NCBI GenBank assembly: GCA_025357895.1
Contig: JANYLL010000413.1
Coordinates: 1-8,580, forward strand
DNA from: Ignavibacteriota bacterium
GTDB lineage: Bacteria > Bacteroidota > Ignavibacteria > Palsa-1295
Direction: 5' to 3'
Length of the DNA: 8,580 nt
Position numbers and translations under genes: made by a program. Positions 1-7,104 of this stretch are shown here, piece after piece. The notes beneath the pieces are model-generated. The model did not search any database, was not told the DNA's origin, and was given only the letters and a program-made list of their open reading frames with translations. How positions within the stretch are numbered: the first letter of the stretch is position 1; every line of letters starts with the position of its first letter.

Positions 1-75
1 GAATCTCTTAATGACGATAAGCATAAGAAGATCGTCGAAAAATTCATTTCCGAATTGCCAACGCAATCCAATTAA
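1..75 (+). CDS. atpF: ATP synthase F0 subunit b, C-terminal end (partial)
   Basis: The window opens inside a reading frame that encodes 24 residues (start ESLNDDKHKK, end ELPTQSN) and stops with TAA at 73-75. The stretch resembles the C-terminus of FCB-type b subunits, where an 'LNDDKHKK' region leads into a short helix ending near 'ELP'. Subunit b is the membrane-anchored peripheral stalk that ties F0 to delta and alpha of F1. It lies only 6 bases before atpH, the usual F-H-A gene order, which strongly supports the call. The membrane anchor and most of the coiled coil lie upstream of the window. Confidence 0.85.
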   Translation, partial: ESLNDDKHKKIVEKFISELPTQSN

Positions 76-81
76 TATATC

Positions 82-636
82 ATGGACCAACGTATCGCGC
101 TTCGCTATGCTCAGGCTTTGATGGATGTCGGCAAAGAAAAAAAATCTGTTGCTGAGATCGCCGGTGATATGAGGGTCGTTCATGATGCTCTTGCCGAGGT
201 TCATGAACTGAAAGCAATGCTTCATTCGCCAGTTATACGTCCTGATGTAAAGCGAAAAGTAGTTCACGAAGTTTTTGGTAAGCATGTGAGCAAAGATGTG
301 ATGCTCTTCATGGATCTTCTCTTAAAAAAGGGAAGAGGCGATGTGCTTGATATGACGACAGTCGAATTCCTGCGTCTGCTTGATATAGACACCAACACCG
401 TTTCGGCAATCATTACGAGCGCCAGAACTCTTGATGAAAGCGCCAAGCAGCAGATCGTTACAAAATTAGAAAAATTATCTGCGAAAAAAGTTCGTGCTGC
501 GTATGCAGTGGATGCTTCACTTCGCGGAGGATTTATAGCAAAGGTTGGCGATACCCTGATCGATGCAAGTTTGCAACATCAGCTCGAGAACTTGCGCGAA
601 GATTTCAAACAGGGTATGATTGTGAGGGTAAATTGA
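82..636 (+). CDS. atpH: ATP synthase F1 subunit delta (OSCP)
   Basis: This 184-residue protein has the normal length for the delta/OSCP family, which joins the peripheral stalk (b) to the top of the alpha3beta3 head. The N-terminal helical domain begins with the typical 'ALRYAQALMDV' (about residues 6-16) and runs to about residue 105. The C-terminal family signature is at about residues 147-172, including LRGGFIAKVGDTLIDASL followed by a QLENLRE helix. The ATG at 82 gives the correct N-terminus and sits 6 bases after the atpF stop. No Shine-Dalgarno sequence is visible (ATTAATATATC precedes the start), so translation probably depends on coupling or an A/T-rich leader. The stop TGA overlaps the next gene's ATG by one base (TGATG). 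Nothing is missing from the family pattern. Confidence 0.97.
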   Translation: MDQRIALRYAQALMDVGKEKKSVAEIAGDMRVVHDALAEVHELKAMLHSPVIRPDVKRKVVHEVFGKHVSKDVMLFMDLLLKKGRGDVLDMTTVEFLRLLDIDTNTVSAIITSARTLDESAKQQIVTKLEKLSAKKVRAAYAVDASLRGGFIAKVGDTLIDASLQHQLENLREDFKQGMIVRVN

Positions 637-1412
637 TGAAGACAAAAAAAGCAGCATTCGCCATCGCGATATGTGCTTTGCTTTTTAGTCTTGGGCTGGC
701 GATCTTTACGGATATTTCACTCGCCCAGAAAGCGAAGAAAAAAAGGAAGAAGAAATCAAAGTCTATAATAAAGCTTGCTCGGCCCTCGAATTTCAAGCCG
801 ACAATGACGGGTGCTCCCGGAACAGTAAAGTACTACTTCTTTCCGACGGCAATCGGGACGAAATGGACATTCAGGACTATACAATTGCTGCTTGACTTTC
901 AAGGCAAACTTGCCCGAGCCGATACGATCTTTACCGAATCGCAAGTCGTTGAAAGTAATCGATTTTCGCTTCAGCGTTTACCGCTCATGGTGACATCTGA
1001 TACTTCGTATAAAGATACAGGCGTTGGCGTGCGATCAGAATCGGTCTATTATGTAGACGATTCAGTGGCAATGACTGTTTTTAATAATTCGATAACGAAT
1101 CAAGATAATCGCTTCTTTCTCGTAGCTCCGTTATCGGACCGAAATGCATGGCATGAGAAATCCGAAGATACTACGATCACTGCAATTGCCGGTTTTGTTG
1201 ATTCAGTCATAACGCCGATAGGAAGATTCGATAGCGTCTTAGTGACACTAACGCAATTACAATACTCCGATCTGCGAAAATATTATGTGCCCGGTCACGG
1301 AATAGTAAAGACAATTTTCCGATCCCCGGGACCCAGCGGCAGAGGTTTAGTCATCATTACAACGGAAATGATCGCATTCCAATTGCCGGAAGATGAAAAG
1401 AAGGTTAAGTAA
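636..1412 (+). CDS. Secreted protein of unknown function inside the ATP synthase cluster
   Basis: This is a 258-residue exported protein. I chose the ATG at 636, which overlaps the atpH stop as TGATG; a TTG one codon upstream is also possible. An N-terminal signal peptide (MKTKK, hydrophobic about 6-24) probably ends after SLA at residue 30. A very basic run, KAKKKRKKKSK, follows at about 32-42. The remainder looks beta-rich. It carries 'YYFFPTAIGTKWTFRT' (66-81) and 'YYVPGHGIVK' (216-225), the two ends of a pattern common in uncharacterised periplasmic or outer-membrane-associated proteins of FCB bacteria ('YYxPxxxGxxWxY' and 'YYxPGxGxVK', DUF3108-like in appearance). That family link is pattern memory, not a search result. 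No catalytic motif is evident. Its overlap with atpH and 24-base gap to atpA imply cotranscription with the ATP synthase genes. Whether it acts with the enzyme is unknown. Confidence 0.85.
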   Translation: MKTKKAAFAIAICALLFSLGLAIFTDISLAQKAKKKRKKKSKSIIKLARPSNFKPTMTGAPGTVKYYFFPTAIGTKWTFRTIQLLLDFQGKLARADTIFTESQVVESNRFSLQRLPLMVTSDTSYKDTGVGVRSESVYYVDDSVAMTVFNNSITNQDNRFFLVAPLSDRNAWHEKSEDTTITAIAGFVDSVITPIGRFDSVLVTLTQLQYSDLRKYYVPGHGIVKTIFRSPGPSGRGLVIITTEMIAFQLPEDEKKVK

Positions 1413-1420
1413 ATTTTTAA

Positions 1421-1434
1421 TTATTCGAGAATAA
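1421..1434. repeat. Short inverted repeat just before the atpA start
   Basis: TTATTC-GA-GAATAA is a perfect 6-bp inverted repeat with a 2-base centre. It ends 2 bases before the atpA ATG, where a ribosome binding site would normally lie. It is too tight and A/T-rich to be a strong RNA hairpin. It could be a protein-binding dyad or simply chance in A/T-rich spacer. Confidence 0.35.
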
Positions 1435-1436
1435 CT

Positions 1437-2978
1437 ATGTCAGTCGTACGCCCCGATGAAGTAAGCGCAATATTGCGTCAGCAGTTAACAGGATTCGAAA
1501 AAGAAGTTGATGTCTATGATGTAGGCACTGTTCTTCAGGTCGGTGACGGCGTTGCCCGCGTTTATGGCTTGTCGAAAGTCATGGCGGGCGAGCTGATCGA
1601 ATTTCCAAACAAGGTTTTCGGAATGGCACTCAACCTTGAAGAAGATAATGTCGGCGCCGTACTTTTCGGAGATGAAACCCTCGTTAAAGAAGGCGATATT
1701 GTTAAACGCACCGGTCGTGTTGCTTCAATGCCTGTGGCAGATGCCATGCTTGGCAGAGTTATCAACCCTCTTGGTGTTCCAATTGATGGTGGTGCTCCGA
1801 TCGTGAGCGAGAAATTTTTACCGATCGAGCGTAAAGCTCTCGGCGTCATGCAGCGCTCACCAGTGAATCAGCCGCTTCAAACGGGTATCAAAGCTATCGA
1901 TGCGATGATCCCTATCGGCAGAGGTCAGCGTGAACTCATCATCGGGGATCGCCAGACTGGTAAAACGGCAGTAGCACTCGATACGATTATTAATCAAAAG
2001 CATACACATTCTCCTGAAGCCAAGGCACAGGGAGTTGAGCCGGTGTATTGTATCTATGTTGCTATTGGACAAAAGGCTTCTACTGTTGCGCTTGTCAGAG
2101 CAAAACTCGAGGAGCATGGTGCGATGGAATATACTTCCATTATTGCAGCTACTGCTTCAGATCCTGCTCCGCTGCAATTCATTGCACCATATTGCGGCGC
2201 TACACTTGGCGAGCATTTCCGTGATACCGGTCGCCATGCGCTTGTTATCTATGACGATCTCTCCAAGCAAGCATCGGCATATCGTGAGCTTTCTCTTTTA
2301 CTTCGCCGACCACCGGGACGTGAAGCATATCCGGGAGACGTATTTTATCTTCACTCACGTCTGCTTGAGCGCTCATCGAAACTGAGCGCCGAACTTGGCG
2401 GAGGTTCGCTTACAGCGCTTCCTATTATTGAAACGCAGGCAGGCGACGTTTCTGCATATATTCCGACCAACGTGATCTCCATCACTGACGGGCAGATATA
2501 TCTCGAACCAAATCTTTTTAACTCCGGTGTTCGTCCGGCTATTAACGTCGGTATTTCTGTTTCCCGAGTAGGTGGAAATGCGCAGATCAAGGCTATGAAA
2601 AAAGTTGCCGGAACTCTGCGTCTTGATCTTGCGCAGTATCGTGAGTTGGAAGCATTCTCAAAGTTCGGCTCCGATCTCGATAAAGCTACGCAGCAGCAGC
2701 TTACCCGCGGACAGAGACTCGTTGAGCTTTTAAAACAAGGGCAATACGTTCCGATGCCGATCGAGGAACAGGTCGTTATCGTTTATGCAGGTACACAAGG
2801 ATATCTTGATAAAGTAACGATTCCAAATGTCCGACGTTATGAAAAAGAATTGCTCGATTTTATGCGTTTGCGTCACAGAGATCTGCTTTCGAATATTGCT
2901 GGTAAGAGAGAGCTTACACCGGAAATCGTAACAACGCTTAAGACAGCATTGCTCGATTTCGGAGAGTCATTTAAATAA
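1437..2978 (+). CDS. atpA: ATP synthase F1 subunit alpha
   Basis: This 513-residue protein has the full length of the alpha subunit, which forms the alpha3beta3 catalytic head and carries the non-catalytic nucleotide sites. Domains in order are an N-terminal beta-barrel (about 25-95), a RecA-like nucleotide-binding domain (about 96-380) and a C-terminal helical domain. The Walker A loop is GDRQTGKTA (170-178, Lys176). Walker B is ALVIYDDLS (268-276). The ATPase alpha/beta signature PAINVGISVS is at 367-376, followed by the arginine finger Arg377. 'LRRPPGREAYPGDVFYLHSR' (289-308) is also diagnostic. The alpha-type GDRQTGKT loop separates it from beta (GGAGVGKT). No Shine-Dalgarno sequence is evident. 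The preceding gene ends 24 bases upstream, and a perfect hairpin starts 1 base after the stop. No key residue is missing. Confidence 0.99.
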   Translation: MSVVRPDEVSAILRQQLTGFEKEVDVYDVGTVLQVGDGVARVYGLSKVMAGELIEFPNKVFGMALNLEEDNVGAVLFGDETLVKEGDIVKRTGRVASMPVADAMLGRVINPLGVPIDGGAPIVSEKFLPIERKALGVMQRSPVNQPLQTGIKAIDAMIPIGRGQRELIIGDRQTGKTAVALDTIINQKHTHSPEAKAQGVEPVYCIYVAIGQKASTVALVRAKLEEHGAMEYTSIIAATASDPAPLQFIAPYCGATLGEHFRDTGRHALVIYDDLSKQASAYRELSLLLRRPPGREAYPGDVFYLHSRLLERSSKLSAELGGGSLTALPIIETQAGDVSAYIPTNVISITDGQIYLEPNLFNSGVRPAINVGISVSRVGGNAQIKAMKKVAGTLRLDLAQYRELEAFSKFGSDLDKATQQQLTRGQRLVELLKQGQYVPMPIEEQVVIVYAGTQGYLDKVTIPNVRRYEKELLDFMRLRHRDLLSNIAGKRELTPEIVTTLKTALLDFGESFK

Positions 2979-2979
2979 T

Positions 2980-3009
2980 TTTTTACATGTCTGAAATGAC
3001 ATGTAAAAA
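2980..3009. repeat. Perfect 12-bp hairpin after atpA
   Basis: TTTTTACATGTC (2980-2991) and GACATGTAAAAA (2998-3009) are exact reverse complements separated by the 6-base loop TGAAAT. The hairpin begins 1 base after the atpA stop. A classical intrinsic terminator has A's before and T's after the stem. Here the T's are in the 5' arm and the A's in the 3' arm, and no U-tract follows (TTCCGC). It may serve as an mRNA 3'-end stabiliser or processing site, a weak attenuator, or a dyad operator for the gene at 3049. Confidence 0.7.
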
Positions 3010-3048
3010 TTCCGCAACTTGTCTTAATCTGGCGGGTTCTTTAGTAGC

Positions 3049-4200
3049 ATGAAATTTACTCTGCTAAAGATGAATAAAAATATCAACCGCATAGCAGGCA
3101 TCGTTGTTCTTTGTCATTTTTTTCTTTCCGGATTTTCACTCCACGCACAGACATCTGATTCCTCAAAATCTCTTGTCTTTAGCGCTGTGAAAAATCCAAT
3201 AGAAGTGAGACCGAAAGAATCACGTCTCGACGGAATTGCAAGTATTGGGCTGGGCACATATGGAGGGCTGCGTAGTGATGGGTATTACGCAACGTTCGTG
3301 CAGCCTAATATCGGAGTAGAATTTTTGGCAGAGCCTGTAGGATCTCTTCATTTATTGCTTGGCGGCCATATCGGCATTTCCAATCCTGTTACTGTCGGTA
3401 TTGCATTCGGATTGCGTGAACCGATTGATATTTCAAAGAATCCGGATCTGAAGATCTTTACGGACTTTGGCATTCTTTTCTTTAATGATTCATCGCTCTC
3501 CAGTCCGATCGGATACGGTGTGCGGGTGGCATTTGGAGCGAGGACCTTAGGCACATTGAATTTCGAATACCGGCTGGCTGGTGAGTGGCGCGGTTCATCA
3601 TCGCGAAGTATTCAAGGGAACGGCACGAAGCAATTATGGTGGGTTGGAGCCGAAGTCGGTATTGCATTTTCTCTAGTCAGAGACAATAAACCGGTTTTGC
3701 GGAAAGATTCGATACGGGCAGCCTTGCATTATATTGCAACCAGCGAAGAGATGGATGATCTGGACGCCATTTTTTCCGACAGCAAGATGGATCAATGGCT
3801 CGACCGTTTTTGGCGAATCAGGGACCTGACGCCGGATACGAAGCTTAATGAAGCGCGTATCGAATATGAAAAAAGAGTTGATGCTGCAAACAGAATGTTT
3901 ACGCGGCGCGGACATCTTGGCATATTAACAGAACCCGGAAGGGTAATGGCAATTTATGGAGCGCCTGATGTTGAGGATAGAGAACGTGCGTTGGATGACC
4001 CTGAAGTTCCACATTCTGATATACAATATATGCTTTGGGTTTATAAAGGTAGGGTCAGGGAAGCTACCTTTGCGACATTTATTTTTGAGACATCGAATTC
4101 TTCGAGCGACTGGAAACAAATATATTCTAACGTGCCCGGCGAATTAACAGGGATCATTCCACAAAATATCCCTTCTATCATGACGAGATGGATTCAGTAA
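3049..4200 (+). CDS. Exported protein with beta-rich N-terminal half and GWxTD-like C-terminal domain
   Basis: This 383-residue protein lies between atpA and atpG. A signal peptide spans about residues 1-33 (hydrophobic IAGIVVLCHFFLSGFSL, likely cleavage after LHA). A second ATG at 3070 would give a tighter signal peptide and may be the true start. Residues about 60-210 show alternating hydrophobic/glycine beta-strand-like segments (for example IASIGLGTYGGL, LHLLLGGHIGI, YGVRVAFGART, WWVGAEVGIAFSLV) and resemble a small outer-membrane barrel or porin-like domain. Residues about 235-350 match the GWxTD family: FWRIRDLTPDTKLNE (254-268), EKRVDAANRMF (274-284), and GILTEPGRVMAIYGAPD (291-307). 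The eponymous GWxTD is degenerate here, reading GILTE. The family occurs in FCB bacteria and Acidobacteria and has no settled function. A hairpin 40 bases upstream separates it from atpA; atpG starts 29 bases downstream. The GWxTD call is fairly sure, the barrel call is inference. Confidence 0.8.
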   Translation: MKFTLLKMNKNINRIAGIVVLCHFFLSGFSLHAQTSDSSKSLVFSAVKNPIEVRPKESRLDGIASIGLGTYGGLRSDGYYATFVQPNIGVEFLAEPVGSLHLLLGGHIGISNPVTVGIAFGLREPIDISKNPDLKIFTDFGILFFNDSSLSSPIGYGVRVAFGARTLGTLNFEYRLAGEWRGSSSRSIQGNGTKQLWWVGAEVGIAFSLVRDNKPVLRKDSIRAALHYIATSEEMDDLDAIFSDSKMDQWLDRFWRIRDLTPDTKLNEARIEYEKRVDAANRMFTRRGHLGILTEPGRVMAIYGAPDVEDRERALDDPEVPHSDIQYMLWVYKGRVREATFATFIFETSNSSSDWKQIYSNVPGELTGIIPQNIPSIMTRWIQ

Positions 4201-4229
4201 GAAAGTATTAAGTAATAGACTTTAAGAAT

Positions 4230-5141
4230 ATGGCAACTCTAAGGGATATACGGACGCGCATATCAAGTGTGAAAGCAACATCGAAGATCACGCAGGCGAT
4301 GAAGATGGTCGCAGCTGCAAAGCTTCGTCGTGCTCAGGATGCAATGATCTCTGCCCGCCCCTATTCAAAAGCTCTTGACGGATTGCTCAAAGACCTGCTT
4401 TCAAGTGCAGGTGAGGAAATAACGCAATCCCCGGTACTTTTCGGAAGACATCTTAAAGATGAGAATACAGAAAAAGTCCTGCTCATTATCGTCTCAAGTG
4501 ATCGAGGTCTTGCTGGTGCCTTCAATGCCAATATCATTAAATTTGCTGAAGCGCGGATCCGCGAAGTTTATCCGGAGCATTTTAAATCAAAACGGCTTTC
4601 ACTCATTACCGTAGGCAGACGTTCGACCGATTATTTCTCAAAACGCGGATATGATATAATCGAAAAACATATCGGAATTTTTTCGAAACTTGATTTTTCA
4701 ACGGCGAAGGCTATAGCTGAGAAATCCACTGCACTTTTCGGCAATGCCGATTATGATAAGATCGAAGTCATCTATAATGAATTTAAGTCTGTAATGACTC
4801 AGCGCCAGACCGCAGATCGTCTGCTTCCGGTTCTTGATCGCAGCAAGCTTAAGGAAGTTCAAAAAGGACATAAGACTTTTGAATATATCTACGAACCTGA
4901 GCCCGCGGAAATTCTGAACGTCCTCGTTCCACGCCAGCTCGAAACTCAGGTATGGAAAGCCCTCCTCGAATCAAATGCTGCCGAGCAAGGCGCACGAATG
5001 TCAGCAATGGATTCTGCAACCAAAAATGCCAAAGACCTCATTTCCGCATTACAGTTGTCCTATAATAAAGCACGTCAAGCCGCTATCACGAAAGAAATTC
5101 TGGAGATCGTTGGCGGAGCAGAAGCGCTGACAAAGGGGTAA
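4230..5141 (+). CDS. atpG: ATP synthase F1 subunit gamma
   Basis: This 303-residue protein is the central rotor shaft of F1, coupling proton flow to catalysis in the alpha3beta3 head. The N-terminal helix starts MATLRDIRTRISSVKATSKI and continues TQAMKMVAAAKLRRAQDAM (about 21-39), the classic gamma signature. The central Rossmann-like fold includes 'VSSDRGLAGAFNANI' (88-102). The C-terminal helix carries the second signature, around ARMSAMDSATKNAKDLI (255-271) through KEILEIVGGAEAL (288-300). It is slightly longer than E. coli gamma, as is common in this group. The ATG at 4230 follows A/T-rich spacer without a Shine-Dalgarno sequence. The usual next genes, atpD and atpC, do not follow; a sorting-domain protein does. 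Confidence 0.98.
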   Translation: MATLRDIRTRISSVKATSKITQAMKMVAAAKLRRAQDAMISARPYSKALDGLLKDLLSSAGEEITQSPVLFGRHLKDENTEKVLLIIVSSDRGLAGAFNANIIKFAEARIREVYPEHFKSKRLSLITVGRRSTDYFSKRGYDIIEKHIGIFSKLDFSTAKAIAEKSTALFGNADYDKIEVIYNEFKSVMTQRQTADRLLPVLDRSKLKEVQKGHKTFEYIYEPEPAEILNVLVPRQLETQVWKALLESNAAEQGARMSAMDSATKNAKDLISALQLSYNKARQAAITKEILEIVGGAEALTKG

Positions 5142-5162
5142 ACACGGACATTTTTTCTGTGT
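5142..5162 (+). terminator. Weak hairpin after atpG, possible end of the ATP synthase transcript
   Basis: ACACGGA (5142-5148) pairs with TCTGTGT (5156-5162) through one G-U wobble, with a 7-base T-rich loop. It starts directly after the atpG stop. No clear U-tract follows, so termination would be inefficient or factor-dependent. It is the best candidate for a transcript boundary in the 72-base gap before the next gene, but it is short. Confidence 0.35.
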
Positions 5163-5213
5163 CACAAAACAACCTTTTCATGTGTCTTTACAAAGTAAAC
5201 TATTCTATCTATA

Positions 5214-6338
5214 ATGAAAAAAGGTAATTACTGGATTTTTTTAATTTGTATCTTCCTTCCTTCCTCCGTTTTTTCTCAAAACCGAACTTTTCATTTTAAC
5301 TGGCCGAGAGAGGGTGCCGATACTATAAATGTCTTTAACATTAATGATACCATTGACATTGGCACAACCTCTTACACCGGCTCGGTTATTTATGACGCTT
5401 CGATTTACAATCCGACAAATGATACATTCTATTATGATGACCATTATGGAAATAATCTAATTGTGCCTCCTCACGACTCCGGACATTGGACGATAGGCCT
5501 ACATACTGATTATCGAAACCAAGACGAAGGGGTACTTGGAGTGTATGAGTTTTCTCTTGAGGGAAAAGATTCGACTTATTACAATAGTGTAGGAAGTGTT
5601 CATCTTTATCTCACTGGCAGAGCGGATATCCGAATAGACAAAAAATTGCCTCTTTTCCAAAATCAGTTCTGGTACGGAAGTCTATACTCGGTTGATAGCA
5701 GCGGAGGATTCTATAATTTTAATCCTCTTGATAGTCAGCTCTTTATTAATGATCAGGATTCCGATGTGGTGATCCAAACGATATTCATTCCAAAGGGCAG
5801 CCATTTCTCGATCAAAAGATTTTCAGACCCAAATTTTCCCGTGACTCTTCATAATGGGGATACTTTTACTACCTATTTAACATACAGTGACGTTGCGGAT
5901 ACTATCGGACTTACTTACTTCCCGAATTCGAGCGATTCGACTATTGTAGATACTATTTATTATGATCTCGTTGTAATTGTTACTGATACAACATATCCGG
6001 TTGCAAAAGCAAATTACAAGGGTAGTCCTCCTAAAAAAGAATTGGGTCAAGCAAGTGTTATTGTCCCCAATCTGATTCCTGCAAATATTTTCATCAGCAA
6101 TGATCCTGTTACAGATGGTACACGCATTACTATACCCGAAACAAGAAGTGCAGCAATGAAAATTGTTGATCTTCTCGGTGTTACTGTTGCCGAATCAAAT
6201 GCGACGGATTGGCGCTGGAATGGAGAATCGCGATCGGGTGGCTGTTTGGCAAATGGCATCTATATAATTGAAGCAAGGGGGATATCAAATCTGGGAAAAG
6301 CATTTCAGGTTAGTAAAAATATTATTTTAATGCGATAA
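5214..6338 (+). CDS. Secreted protein with C-terminal type A-like sorting domain
   Basis: This is a 374-residue exported protein. A clear signal peptide (MKKGNYWIFLICIFLPSSVFSQ) probably ends at about residue 21-22. The middle, about 23-280, is rich in Asp, Thr, Ser and Tyr with beta-strand-like segments (for example GSVHLYLTGRADIRI, YYDLVVIVTDTT). It has no recognisable catalytic motif and could be Ig-like or otherwise beta-sandwich. Residues about 293-374 resemble the C-terminal type IX sorting domain: ISNDPVTDGTRITI in place of the common 'xPNPxxxxTxIxx', then MKIVDLLGVTVAES, WRWNGES, LANGIYIIEARG, and a final SKNIILMR. Such domains target proteins through the type IX machinery to the cell surface or medium. 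The gene looks more A/T-rich than its neighbours. It stands apart from atpG by 72 bases and has no obvious functional link to it. The role of the passenger region is unknown. Confidence 0.85.
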   Translation: MKKGNYWIFLICIFLPSSVFSQNRTFHFNWPREGADTINVFNINDTIDIGTTSYTGSVIYDASIYNPTNDTFYYDDHYGNNLIVPPHDSGHWTIGLHTDYRNQDEGVLGVYEFSLEGKDSTYYNSVGSVHLYLTGRADIRIDKKLPLFQNQFWYGSLYSVDSSGGFYNFNPLDSQLFINDQDSDVVIQTIFIPKGSHFSIKRFSDPNFPVTLHNGDTFTTYLTYSDVADTIGLTYFPNSSDSTIVDTIYYDLVVIVTDTTYPVAKANYKGSPPKKELGQASVIVPNLIPANIFISNDPVTDGTRITIPETRSAAMKIVDLLGVTVAESNATDWRWNGESRSGGCLANGIYIIEARGISNLGKAFQVSKNIILMR

Positions 6339-6386
6339 AAACTCCTGACAATCGGCTATCGATCATAGAGCGTCGACTTTCTTCCG

Positions 6387-6394
6387 TATTTTTG
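6387..6394 (+). promoter_or_regulatory. Bacteroidota-type -7 element before yggS
   Basis: TATTTTTG matches the Bacteroidota primary-sigma -7 consensus TAnnTTTG exactly. Its end is only 7 bases before the yggS ATG at 6402, so a transcript from it would have almost no leader. No convincing TTG/TTTG -33 box is found about 20 bases upstream, which lowers confidence. Confidence 0.45.
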
Positions 6395-6401
6395 CAGTTC
6401 A

Positions 6402-7100
6402 ATGAATCTGCAGGAAAATTTATCTCATCTGGAAAACCGAATCGCAAAAGCCTGCGAGCGCTCCGGGCGTAGGCGCGAAGAAGTGACGCTTATCGCCGTA
6501 ACCAAGACTCATCCTGTAGAAGTTATTCAGCAAGCGTATGATCTTGGTATACGCGATTTCGGTGAGAACCGCGTTCAGGAGTTACTAAAGAAAAAGGATT
6601 TTTTTAGAAACCCCACTCCCTACACACCAAACCCCGATCCACGCTGGCATCTTATTGGCCATCTGCAATCCAACAAAGCAAAGTATATCGCTGATTTTAT
6701 TCATTGTGTTCATTCAGTAGATTCACTTGAAACTGCAAAAGAGCTTTCGAAACGTGCAGAGCAGCATTCGCGCACAGTAGATGTTTTGCTGGAAATTAAT
6801 GTTGCAGGCGAAGCAACGAAGGAGGGAATTGCGACTTCCGAAGCGCCGGAGCTTTTACGTCATATTTTTGCAGAAGCAACTTCACTCATTGTGAAAGGGG
6901 TAATGACCGTTGCGCCGTTTGAGGACGATCCGGAACGAGTTCGTCCGTATTTTCGTGAACTGTGCAAATTACGTGATGAGCTTGGATTAAAAGAGCTTTC
7001 AATGGGTATGTCGAATGATTTTGAAGTAGCCATCGAAGAAGGTGCAACGATGATACGTATCGGCAGCGAACTATTTGGCGAGAGAATTACACAAATTTGA
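6402..7100 (+). CDS. yggS: YggS/PROSC-family pyridoxal phosphate homeostasis protein
   Basis: This 232-residue protein has the usual length for the YggS/YlmE/PLPBP family, a single-domain TIM-barrel protein that binds pyridoxal 5'-phosphate, has no known enzymatic activity, and controls free PLP and amino-acid/keto-acid balance in the cytoplasm. The PLP lysine is Lys35 in LIAVTKTHP (30-38). Other family blocks are GIRDFGENRVQE (49-60), WHLIGHLQSNKAKY (82-95), HSVDSLETAKEL (104-115), VLLEINVAGEATKEG (128-142), KGVMTVAPF (165-173) and the phosphate-binding end LSMGMSNDFEVAIEEGATMIRIGS (199-222). Residues 70-80 (NPTPYTPNPDP) form a proline-rich extension in a loop that is usually shorter and variable. 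The ATG at 6402 gives the expected N-terminus. Downstream lies a divIVA-domain gene, paralleling the ylmE-divIVA neighbourhood of Gram-positive bacteria. Confidence 0.95.
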   Translation: MNLQENLSHLENRIAKACERSGRRREEVTLIAVTKTHPVEVIQQAYDLGIRDFGENRVQELLKKKDFFRNPTPYTPNPDPRWHLIGHLQSNKAKYIADFIHCVHSVDSLETAKELSKRAEQHSRTVDVLLEINVAGEATKEGIATSEAPELLRHIFAEATSLIVKGVMTVAPFEDDPERVRPYFRELCKLRDELGLKELSMGMSNDFEVAIEEGATMIRIGSELFGERITQI

Positions 7101-7104
7101 AACA

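Noticed and set aside
2035..2385. 116-codon open frame on the + strand inside atpA
   Set aside because: It overlaps the catalytic core of atpA in another frame. The translation is low-complexity Leu/Arg/His-rich and has no start context, so it is a shadow of atpA.
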